A stretch of 64,000 nt of DNA from CAVTWS01 sp963732655 (GTDB lineage Bacteria; Actinomycetota; Acidimicrobiia; Acidimicrobiales; SHLQ01), in NCBI GenBank assembly GCA_963732655.1, contig CAVTAI010000012.1, positions 248,001 through 312,000 of the forward strand, read 5' to 3'. Below, piece by piece: positions 56,705 to 64,000 of the stretch. Each line of letters begins with the position of its first letter. Within the stretch, counting starts at the first letter, position 1. The notes below the pieces were generated by a model that saw only the letters and a list, made by a program, of their open reading frames with translations, ran no database searches and was not told the origin of the DNA. Position numbers and translations under genes: made by a program.

Positions 56705-57798
56705 GTCGCTCCTCCGTCCGGGTGACCTGACGCGGCATCGTCCCTACGGTTGGCGACGCCGGCATGAACCACCACGACCCGCCCGATCGTTCGCCGATCC
56801 TCCATGTCCTCCAACACGCGTGGGAGGTCGGCGAAGTCGACGACTCGACCGACGATCGGAACGATCGACCCCGTTTCGAGCAGCTGCAGGAGCTCGGCAT
56901 GGATGGTGTCGCCGACCGATCTCGGGACGACGTTGTACCCAGCGTGGGCACGGGCCAGATCGGCGTGGTTGCTGTAGGAGAGCAGCACGCCCCCGATGGA
57001 GACATTGCCGAACATGAGCGCCCGGGGGGGCATCATCGGCTGATCCTCGACCTCGATGCCCCCGGCGAAGCCGATCATCATCAGGCGACCATTGCGGGCC
57101 AGGGCCGCAAGGGATCGGACCGCGACCTCGCCACCGACCGTGTCGAACACGAGATCGACCCCACGCCCGTCGGTGAGCTGGTCCACCACAGGAACGAAGT
57201 CATCGGCGCGGTAGTCGATGCCCTCGGCCCCGAGCGAGCGGCAGAACTCCACCTTCTCGGGGCCCCCGGCGGTGGCGATGACGCGCGCCCCGGCGGCGCG
57301 AGCGAGCTGGATCGCGGCCGAACTGACGCCTCCGGCTCCGGCGTGGACCAGGACCGTCTCACCGGAGACGAGCCGACCCCGCTCGTGCAAACCCAGCCAG
57401 GCCAGGTGGAACGGGAAGAAGAACGCCGCCCCGGCCACGTCGTCGAGGGTGGGAGGGGCGTCGAACACCATGTCGACCGGAGCGACGACGTAGTCGGCGT
57501 AGGCGCCGGTGGCGCCCTTCCCCGTGGCCACCACCCGCCGCCCCATCCAGGCCTCGGCACCGACCCCGATGGCGGTCACCGTGCCCAACACCTCCATCCC
57601 GAGCGTGTACGGCAGCGGCGGATCGATCGTGAGGTAACGGCCATGACAGCCGTCGATCTCGTTGTAGTTGAGCGCCGAGCTGTGGGCTCGGACCAGGACC
57701 TCCCCGGGGCCGGGCTCAGGTCGGTCGATCTCGTCGAGATCGAGCGCCGTCGATGGTCGACCGTGACGTTGCACGCGCCATGCCTTCACCGTGTTCAT
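56701..57798 (-). CDS. NADPH:quinone oxidoreductase-family (MDR) protein
   Basis: 365 residues from the ATG at 57798. Zinc-independent medium-chain dehydrogenase: SSALNYNEIDGCHGRY, LGMEVLGTVTAIG, HAGAGGVSSAAIQLARAAGARVIATAGG as the nucleotide motif and YRADDF. Substrate unknown. Overlaps the ligase start; the pair may act on an acyl or aromatic compound. Confidence 0.88.
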   Translation of the reverse strand: MNTVKAWRVQRHGRPSTALDLDEIDRPEPGPGEVLVRAHSSALNYNEIDGCHGRYLTIDPPLPYTLGMEVLGTVTAIGVGAEAWMGRRVVATGKGATGAYADYVVAPVDMVFDAPPTLDDVAGAAFFFPFHLAWLGLHERGRLVSGETVLVHAGAGGVSSAAIQLARAAGARVIATAGGPEKVEFCRSLGAEGIDYRADDFVPVVDQLTDGRGVDLVFDTVGGEVAVRSLAALARNGRLMMIGFAGGIEVEDQPMMPPRALMFGNVSIGGVLLSYSNHADLARAHAGYNVVPRSVGDTIHAELLQLLETGSIVPIVGRVVDFADLPRVLEDMEDRRTIGRVVVVHAGVANRRDDAASGHPDGGAT

Positions 57799-57926
57799 GC
57801 CCCCAGTCCCCGTCACCCATCGATCCGGTCCCGCAGTGTTTCTCGGCGGGACCATCGGGAGCAAGCACGCGCCGTGCGCCCCCAGTCCTTTCGCCACTGA
57901 CAACCCGGCGCGACCATGATGCGGCG

Positions 57927-59183
57927 ATGGCCCGAGTCCGCGATCACACGCTCGATCTGAGCCCGTTCCGCGAATCGCCCACCCTCCGGAGGCTCTGGAC
58001 GGCGGGGGCCTTGTCGGCGGTCGGTTCCCGGCTCACCGCCGTCGCCATGGCGATCCAGGTGTTCGACCTCACCGACTCCAAAGGCCAAACGGGCCTGCTC
58101 GGGTTGTGCGCCGGTTTGCCCTATCTCTTCCTTTCGCTCTACGGCGGCGTGCTGGCGGATCGCATCCCCCGTCGCCGGATCATGGTGTCGTCGGCGTCCG
58201 CCGGCGCGCTCTGCGCGACCGCCCTGTGGGTCAACGCGTCGAGCGACCAGCCTCGGGTGTGGCCGCTCTTCGTCGTCGCGACACTGCTCGGCTGTTCACA
58301 GGCGTTGAGCAGCCCAGCCCGCATGTCGCTCACCCCGCTCCTCGTGCGCCCCGAGCTCATCCCCGCCGCCGCCGCCCTCGATCAGATCGCGTTCCAACTG
58401 GCGTTCGTCGGTGGACCTGGGCTGGCTGGCCTGCTCATCGCCGGACCGGGCACCGAGTGGACCTACCTGATCGACGCCGTGAGTTACGTGGTCGGCCTGG
58501 TGCTGATCCTTCGCGCCGGTGCACTCCCGACGCCGCCGCCTCGCTCGTTGCCACCGCTCAGGATGATCCGGGAAGGCCTGGGATTCCTGCGGCGACGCAA
58601 ACCGCTGCAAGCCTCCTTCCTCGCCGACACCATCGCCATGGTCTTCGGGATGCCGTCCGCGCTGTTGCCGGCGGTGGCAGCCGAGAGATACGGCGACAAC
58701 GACATCACCAAGGGCTTCCTCTACGCGGCCGTACCTGCGGGCATGCTGCTCGCTGCGTTGTTCAGCGGCTGGACCCGCCGCGTCCACCGGCACGGCCTCG
58801 GGGTCATCGCGGCCGTGTCGGTGTGGGGCGTGGCGATCGCCGCCTTCTCCATCACCGGGCCCTTCTGGTTGAGCTTCCTCGCCCTGGCCGTCGCTGGCGC
58901 GGGCGACTCCATCAGCGGGGTCTTCCGCATGTCGATCCTCCAGACCGGGACGCCCCCCGAGATGATGGGGCGGCTCATGGGGATGGGCATGGCCGTGTGG
59001 GCGGCCGGCCCGGCGCTCGGTGACGCCGAAGCCGGCCTGGTGGCCGAGCTCACCAGCACCGAGATCTCGATCGCCAGCGGTGGAGTGGCCTGCGTCGTCG
59101 GGATCCTGATCCTGGCCGCGATGTGGCCGGAGTTCCGCCGGTACGACATCCGTCAGTCCCGTGCCGCAGCGGCCGTCGTCTAG
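57927..59183 (+). CDS. MFS transporter (EntS-like exporter)
   Basis: 418 residues from the ATG at 57927. About 12 transmembrane helices; GGVLADRIPRRRIMVSSASAG is the MFS cytoplasmic loop 2-3 motif, and QALSSPARMSLTPLLV is typical for MFS_3/EntS-like exporters of siderophores or drugs. The previous frame up to 57753 has no start support. The stop is only 50 bases before the next gene's ATG. Confidence 0.88.
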   Translation: MARVRDHTLDLSPFRESPTLRRLWTAGALSAVGSRLTAVAMAIQVFDLTDSKGQTGLLGLCAGLPYLFLSLYGGVLADRIPRRRIMVSSASAGALCATALWVNASSDQPRVWPLFVVATLLGCSQALSSPARMSLTPLLVRPELIPAAAALDQIAFQLAFVGGPGLAGLLIAGPGTEWTYLIDAVSYVVGLVLILRAGALPTPPPRSLPPLRMIREGLGFLRRRKPLQASFLADTIAMVFGMPSALLPAVAAERYGDNDITKGFLYAAVPAGMLLAALFSGWTRRVHRHGLGVIAAVSVWGVAIAAFSITGPFWLSFLALAVAGAGDSISGVFRMSILQTGTPPEMMGRLMGMGMAVWAAGPALGDAEAGLVAELTSTEISIASGGVACVVGILILAAMWPEFRRYDIRQSRAAAAVV

Positions 59184-59232
59184 CGAGATCGACCGCCGCC
59201 TCACCGACACCAACCCGTGGAAGGATCAACGG

Positions 59233-59877
59233 ATGTCCCAACTGCTCCGCGTGCAGAATTTCTTCGTGTCGGTCGACGGGTTCGGTGCCGGTGAAGGCCA
59301 GAGCCTCGACCGGCCGTTCGGGCATGCCAACCCGGCCGACCTGGGCTCGTGGGCCTTTGCCACCGCGAGCTGGCCGAACCGCACCGACCCCGGCGGATCC
59401 CGCGGCCTGGACGACTACTTCACCCGCGACTACTCGCGGAACATCGGTGCCGAGATCATGGGTCGCAACAAGTTCGGACCCCAGCGGGGCCCGTGGGAGA
59501 ACCTCGACTGGGAAGGTTGGTGGGGAGACACCCCGCCCTTCCACACACCCGTGTTCGTCCTCACGCACCACCACCGACCGAGCTTCACCTTGGCCGACAC
59601 CACGTTCCACTTCCTCGATGCCACACCTGCGGAGGCGTTGCAGCGGGCCAAGGACGCGGCTGACGGGAAGGACGTGCGACTCGGGGGCGGCGTCGCCACC
59701 GTCCGGCAGTTCTTGAAGGCGGACCTCGTCGACACCATGCATGTCGCCGTGGCACCATTCGAGCTCAGCCGAGGTGAGCGACTCTGGACCTCCCCCGAGG
59801 ACCTGCTCGATCGGTTCCACCTCGAGTCCGTGCCGAGCCCCAGCGGCGTGACCCACCTGCTGTTCTGGCGCCGGTAA
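59233..59877 (+). CDS. Dihydrofolate reductase-family (RibD C-terminal-like) protein
   Basis: 214 residues from the ATG at 59233, with AAGGA upstream. Plan: QNFFVSVDGFGAG at the start, IGAEIMGRNKFGPQRGPW, FVLTHHHR, DGKDVRLGGGVATVRQFLKADLVDTMHVAVAP as the NADPH-binding part. A family of actinobacterial reductases of mostly unknown substrate; not the FolA housekeeping enzyme (no DHFR catalytic Asp context). Confidence 0.85.
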   Translation: MSQLLRVQNFFVSVDGFGAGEGQSLDRPFGHANPADLGSWAFATASWPNRTDPGGSRGLDDYFTRDYSRNIGAEIMGRNKFGPQRGPWENLDWEGWWGDTPPFHTPVFVLTHHHRPSFTLADTTFHFLDATPAEALQRAKDAADGKDVRLGGGVATVRQFLKADLVDTMHVAVAPFELSRGERLWTSPEDLLDRFHLESVPSPSGVTHLLFWRR

Positions 59878-59913
59878 CCACCACGAACAACACAGGTATC
59901 GCCCGAGGCTCAG

Positions 59914-61122
59914 ATGACCACCCCCGATCACTCCCCCACCCCGGCGACACCGCCCGTCGATCCCTGGACCCTGCCGGGCGACGCCGCAGAGTTGGAGCAG
60001 CTCCGGGCCCAGTGCCCAGTCACGAGGACGCCGTCAGGTGCGTGGTTCCTGGCCCGCCACACCCATGTCGTGTCGGCGGCCAAGGATGTGGACACGTTCG
60101 TGGCCAGCTTCCGCGCCCCCGGGGTCGTCGTCCCGGACGAGGAGCAGCTCGTCAGCGAGATCCCCGAACCCCGGCACGGACAGATCCGCCGGATCATCAA
60201 CTCGGCCATCGCCCAGCACCGCATCGGCCGCATCGAGCCCTTCTGCCATGAGCTGTGCCATCAGCTCCTCGACGAGCTCCTCAGCCGGACCGGCCCCGTC
60301 GACCTGGTGTCTGAGTTCGTCATGCCGGTGCCCAACAACGTGATCGCCGAGCTCCTCGGCGCCCCGCGGGAGGACTTCCGGCGTTGGTCCGCCTGGTCCG
60401 ACGAGGTGGTCACGGGGACGTGGCCGGTCGAGAACCGCAACGAACGCGGCGAAGGCCTCGCCGGAGCTCATCCCGAGTTCACCGGCTACGTGGACGCGCT
60501 GATCGCCGACCGCCGAGCTACGCCCCGGGAGGATTTCATCACCCGGCTGCTCACCACCGAGATCGACGGGCGTCGCCTGACCGACACCGAGGCGCGCACC
60601 CAACTCGTCTTCTTGTTCATCTCGGGCAACGAGACGACGCGGCACCTGATCGCCAACCTCCTGTGGCGGCTGGCGAACGACGCCGCTCTGTTCGATCGAT
60701 TGGCCGCTGACCGCTCGCTCATCGATCGGGCTGTGGAGGAATCGCTTCGGCTCGACCCTCCGGTGTGGTTCCTCATGCGGACGTGTCACCACGCCGTCAC
60801 GGTCGAAGCGGAAGCCATCTCGCCGGGCGACAAGGTGGCGTTCGGCATCTTCTCGGCCAACCGGGACGAGTCGTTGTTCGAGTCTCCGCACGAGTTCCGC
60901 CTCGATCGGCCCGACCCCCGAAATCACCTCGGCTTCGGGGGTGGGCCTCACGTCTGCCCCGGAGCCAGTCTCGCTCGCCTGGAGGCGCGCGTCGCCCTCA
61001 ACGCGGTGCTCGATCGGATCAGCAGCATCCGGCCCGAGCGTCCGGGGGCCTACGACAACGTGCCCGTGATGTGGGCCCACGGACCGAGCCGGCTCGACGC
61101 GCGGCTCGTGGCCCGCGGCTGA
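59914..61122 (+). CDS. Cytochrome P450
   Basis: 402 residues, soluble bacterial P450. I-helix FLFISGNETTRHLIANL, ExxR in VEESLRLDPP, heme Cys at residue 348 in FGGGPHVCPGASLARLEARV. Needs ferredoxin and reductase not seen here. It hydroxylates a lipophilic substrate; the neighbouring MFS and DHFR-like genes are on the same strand with 36-50 base gaps and may form an operon. Confidence 0.94.
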   Translation: MTTPDHSPTPATPPVDPWTLPGDAAELEQLRAQCPVTRTPSGAWFLARHTHVVSAAKDVDTFVASFRAPGVVVPDEEQLVSEIPEPRHGQIRRIINSAIAQHRIGRIEPFCHELCHQLLDELLSRTGPVDLVSEFVMPVPNNVIAELLGAPREDFRRWSAWSDEVVTGTWPVENRNERGEGLAGAHPEFTGYVDALIADRRATPREDFITRLLTTEIDGRRLTDTEARTQLVFLFISGNETTRHLIANLLWRLANDAALFDRLAADRSLIDRAVEESLRLDPPVWFLMRTCHHAVTVEAEAISPGDKVAFGIFSANRDESLFESPHEFRLDRPDPRNHLGFGGGPHVCPGASLARLEARVALNAVLDRISSIRPERPGAYDNVPVMWAHGPSRLDARLVARG

Positions 61123-61138
61123 GAACCCCGACCCTCGG

Positions 61139-62119
61139 TCAGGTGTCGGACGGCCGGCGAGCCGCCGTCCTCGAGCCCCGCGGCGTCGTGGCCCGCTGGT
61201 CGGCGACCACCGAGGCCAGCCCCACGAGGACCAGGGCCGAGCCCAGGTACTGCCATCCGTTGAGGCCTTGGTCGTAGACCAGCCACGCGCCTGCGGCCGC
61301 CACCACGGGATTGGCCAAACCCAGCAACGACACGACCGAGACGTCCAGGTCGCTCTGCGCCCACGCCATGAGCGAATGCCCGACGAGGCCCGGTATCAGG
61401 CACATCCCCAGGATCATGACGACGTCCTTCACAGTCATGGCCCCGAGGTCGTTGGAGACCGCCAGCGACCACGGGGTGACCACGATGGCGCTCCACAAGA
61501 AGATCGACGCGATGTAGGAGCCGGCATGCATCCCACCGGCACGAACCCGCTTGGTCACCAGCAGGTACACGCACCACAACACCAAGTTGACCACCGCGGC
61601 CAGATCACCCTTCAGTGCTGCTCCGCCGGTTCCTCCGGCGCCGACCACGACGATGGCCACCCCGGCGAAACCGGTCGCCGCGCCGATCAGCTGGGCGACA
61701 CTCCGGCGCTCGCCGTAGAGCTTGGCCGCCGCCACCAAGATGATGGCCGGGGTCATGGCACCGATGATCGTGGCGTTGGCGATGGACGTCTCCTGAAAGG
61801 ACCAGAAGCCGAACACCATCGAGGACCCGAAGAACACTCCGGGCAGCAACGTCACTCGCATCGTCGCCCGATCGACGGCACCGCCGGTCATCCGGGCCAT
61901 GCCGATCATGATGACCATCCCAGCCCAGAGCCGGTAGAACACGATGGTGGCGAACGACACGGACATGCCACGGATGAACAGCGGCCCGATCCCCCAGGCC
62001 ACGACGGCCACGACGCCCGCAAGCAACGGCAGGTCGTTCCGGGCCGCGAGGCGGTCCCGTCGCCGCCCGACAGGACCGGCGAGGACGCCGCCCGGGGAGA
62101 CCTCGAAGGCATCAGTCAT
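61139..62119 (-). CDS. EamA-family (DMT) transporter
   Basis: 326 residues, about 10 transmembrane helices in two EamA repeats (first from LLAGVVAVVAWGIGPLFIRG, second from VVNLVLWCVYLLVTK). Probably exports or imports small metabolites; specificity unknown. Converges on the P450 with 16 bases between stops. Confidence 0.88.
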   Translation of the reverse strand: MTDAFEVSPGGVLAGPVGRRRDRLAARNDLPLLAGVVAVVAWGIGPLFIRGMSVSFATIVFYRLWAGMVIMIGMARMTGGAVDRATMRVTLLPGVFFGSSMVFGFWSFQETSIANATIIGAMTPAIILVAAAKLYGERRSVAQLIGAATGFAGVAIVVVGAGGTGGAALKGDLAAVVNLVLWCVYLLVTKRVRAGGMHAGSYIASIFLWSAIVVTPWSLAVSNDLGAMTVKDVVMILGMCLIPGLVGHSLMAWAQSDLDVSVVSLLGLANPVVAAAGAWLVYDQGLNGWQYLGSALVLVGLASVVADQRATTPRGSRTAARRPSDT

Positions 62120-62208
62120 GGGGACTCATCGGCATGAAGGGTAGTGGGGGCACCCGGCGGTCGGCCCCATCTCGAACCCATCGCTCGGGTCGCCGGGCGA
62201 CACGTCGA

Positions 62209-63445
62209 TCAGAAGTAGCTGCCGGAGAAGGCCAGAGGCCGCGAACCGAACAGCGCATCGGCGTGTCGGACCACGTCGTTCGTCGCCGGTACGGCCCGCC
62301 CGGCCGTGCCCTGCTCCCACCAGCTCGACGAACCGAGGTAGGTGGCACTCAGGGCGGAGATGTCCGTGGCCAGATCGGCCGGTCCGGACGGGTCGCCGTC
62401 GAGGCGCTCCACGCCGTCGCCCCCCACCCGCCAGCGTCCGTTGTTCCGGGCGATCAGCGGGTCGGTGACCGCGATGACCAGCGGAGGTACGGGGCTGAAG
62501 GAACGGGCGGCCAAGGCCGCATCGACATCGAGCAGCCGTAGCCAGGTCTCGTCGTATCGGAGACGTGTCGCGCACGCCCTCGGATCGGCGAGGGCGGCGC
62601 GGAGTGAGAGGTCGCCGCGGACATTCCTCGACGCGAACGAGGGTGACGAGGTCGACGTTGACCACGTGGTCCCACAGCGCCAGCTCGACCTGGGGCGTCG
62701 TGCCCCACAGATCCCACACCTCCGCTCGACCCCAGTGCCAGGCCGCCGGTTCCTCGACCTCAGTCGTGGAATAGTGGACGAACCCGTCGTCGATTCCGTC
62801 GGGCGATGCGTGCACCACGACGTGGTGCGCCTCCGTTCCCTTCAGACCGCCCTCCAGATACCGCTCCCACATCCAGCGGCTCCGTGTGGTGGCCCCACTG
62901 CGGTTCGCCACCCGCTCGTACAGCTCGGGCAGGGTCTCGAGCCACGACTCACGTCTGATCAGCCGGCAAGAACCCGACCCGGCCTCCGCCGTCAACGGCC
63001 GGGCCTTCCGGGTGTCGACCTCCACCACCTCGGCTTCGGTCGCCACGCCGAATCCGTACCGCCCGTAGATGCCGGCTTCCGTGGCGCGCAGGTTGGCCAG
63101 GATCCGGCCCTCGGCCTGCGCGCCGAGAAGGAGATCGGTCATGAGTCCGGTGAGCACGCCCCGACGGGTGTGGGTCGGCAGCACGCCGACGCGGGTGATC
63201 CCGGCCGACGGCAGCCACCGGCCTCCGGGGACGAGGGTGTCGAACCGGTAGTGCCCGGCGTGACCGACGCAGTCGGCGCCGTCCCAGGCCGCCCAGGACT
63301 CCATGTCGGCCCACGTCGTCTCCGCCTGCACCCAGGCCGTGTCGTCATACGGCGGGTGCAGCAGCGCGGCCCGGACCACGGCGGCCACCTCTCGACGTTG
63401 CGCCTCGTCGACCACCCGGATGCTGATCCCCGTCACGGCGACCAC
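62209..63445 (-). CDS. Eis-like GNAT acetyltransferase with SCP2-like tail (one frame break)
   Basis: About 412 residues if one shift near 62630 is closed. The N-terminal frame has a GNAT domain: GVLPTHTRRGVLTGLMTDLLLGAQAEGRILANLRATEAGIYGRYGFGVA, typical of the Eis/YbaB-like tandem acetyltransferase group. The C-terminal part, in the other frame, contains IARNNGRWRVGGDGVERLDGDPSGPADLATDISALSATYLGSS, an SCP2-like fold. Known relatives acetylate aminoglycosides or amines. The break lies in a GAGG/AATG context near 62629 and may be a read error. Start is GTG at 63445 or 63436. Confidence 0.8.
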
Positions 63446-63552
63446 AATGCCAGTCCCAGCAGCCTCCGTCTCCCGAAATTTGGTACACCATCACCTCCCA
63501 GGGGGGAGAACTCGCCAAGTTTCGGGAGGGAGCACGGGAGCGGGCGTGGGGC

Positions 63553-64000
63553 CTACCAGGCGGCGAGGGCGTCGGCCAGACGGCTGCGGTACTCGGCGAC
63601 CCGGGCCAACTTGATGTGCTCGTAGCCACGAACCGTGTCCGGGAGGACCGCCAGCCTGAGCGCGGCGTCGAGGTTGGACGAGTCGAGCCGGTCGAGCACC
63701 CGATCGATCGCCGCCAGGTACTCGGGGATGAGACTCCGCTCGACCCGGCGTACCTCGGCCCAGTGGAAGGGATCGAGCACGGTGCCGCGCAACCGCTTGC
63801 CGCGGCGGAGCAGGGCCATCGCTGGCCGGGTGGCGGGACCGAAGGTCAGCTTCCGCGACAACCCGGCGGCCCGCAAGATCGGTGGGTGCAGCTTGGCCGA
63901 GATCACCCCTTTCGATCCGGCGACACGCTGGGCTTCCTCACGGGCCTCAGGATCGAACATCAGGCGCGCCACCTCGTACTCATCCTTGTACGCCATCAGC
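63553..64000 (-). CDS. Indolepyruvate ferredoxin oxidoreductase-like protein, C-terminal part (5' part outside window)
   Basis: The last 148 codons of a gene that continues past the right edge. AYKDEYEVARL, GVISAKLHPPILRAAGLSRKLTFGPATRPAMALLRRGKRLRGT, FHWAEVRRVERSLIPEYLAAIDRVLDRL and YEHIKLARVAEYR are the conserved tail of the large fused indolepyruvate/2-oxoacid:ferredoxin oxidoreductases. Such enzymes oxidatively decarboxylate aryl-2-oxoacids with CoA and ferredoxin. The ATG at 63996 is an internal Met. Confidence 0.88.
   Translation of the reverse strand, partial: LMAYKDEYEVARLMFDPEAREEAQRVAGSKGVISAKLHPPILRAAGLSRKLTFGPATRPAMALLRRGKRLRGTVLDPFHWAEVRRVERSLIPEYLAAIDRVLDRLDSSNLDAALRLAVLPDTVRGYEHIKLARVAEYRSRLADALAAW

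Overview
The window is high-GC DNA in bacterial operon style (ATGA/GTGA stop-start overlaps, frequent GTG starts). The gene set suggests an actinobacterium, probably class Acidimicrobiia. Supporting features are a dnaK-grpE-dnaJ-hspR set with a neighbouring clpB, a lone Flp pilin, a membrane heterodisulfide-reductase-like oxidoreductase, a soluble acyl-ACP desaturase, P450/acyl-CoA/sterol-desaturase-type genes and a GlnRS. The class assignment is inference; no rRNA is present.

Left part (1-25.6 kb, mostly chromosomal core). A minus-strand sugar-acid operon (LacI regulator, unknown TIM-barrel-like protein, SMP-30 lactonase, 2,5-dioxovalerate-type aldehyde dehydrogenase, enolase-superfamily acid-sugar dehydratase) runs off the left edge. 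Next come an alpha/beta hydrolase, a HAD phosphatase, an ACT-domain malic enzyme, a small conserved protein, purB, a zinc-finger/Pro-rich repeat protein and purA. The heat-shock region follows: clpB, hspR, dnaJ, grpE and dnaK, with two HspR-operator (HAIR)-like 7-7-7 inverted repeats upstream of clpB and dnaK. Then come gpmA, an acyl-ACP desaturase, an Flp pilin, the HDR-like oxidoreductase and dcd.

Middle part (25.7-43 kb, mobile). A tRNA-Gly(CCC) gene is the attachment site of two tandem integrative elements. Element 1 (about 12 kb) lies between two identical 48-bp att cores, one being the 3' part of the tRNA gene. It carries a tyrosine integrase, a HEPN-like gene overlapping the integrase stop, a PIN toxin with a large unknown partner, another HEPN-like candidate, an excisionase-like HTH protein, a MobF relaxase-helicase without a conjugation channel, a Thr-rich lipoprotein, a TIGR02391/Ymh-type HEPN protein and a small Cys-rich membrane protein. 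Element 2 begins at the second att core with a decayed copy of the same integrase-HEPN pair. An intact IS3-family element (1375 bp, 3-bp target duplication) interrupts this integrase, and a VapBC45-like toxin-antitoxin pair follows. GTGCCTA repeats flank the att core on both ends of element 1 and look like integrase arm sites.

Right part (43-64 kb, core/accessory metabolism). This holds an amidohydrolase, a lipoprotein, an SRPBCC protein, glnS, a PfkB kinase with an overlapping methyltransferase, VOC and SDR enzymes, a fatty acid hydroxylase, an NAD-epimerase, a SHOCT protein, an FKBP, an acyl-CoA ligase overlapping a quinone-oxidoreductase-like gene, an MFS exporter, a DHFR-like reductase, a P450, an EamA transporter, an Eis-like acetyltransferase and the 3' end of an indolepyruvate ferredoxin oxidoreductase-like gene.

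Caveat: several conserved genes (lacI, clpB with five breaks, an Eis-like gene, a PIN partner, a lipoprotein) have small frame breaks. Many sit in homopolymers, so read errors are as likely as real decay.
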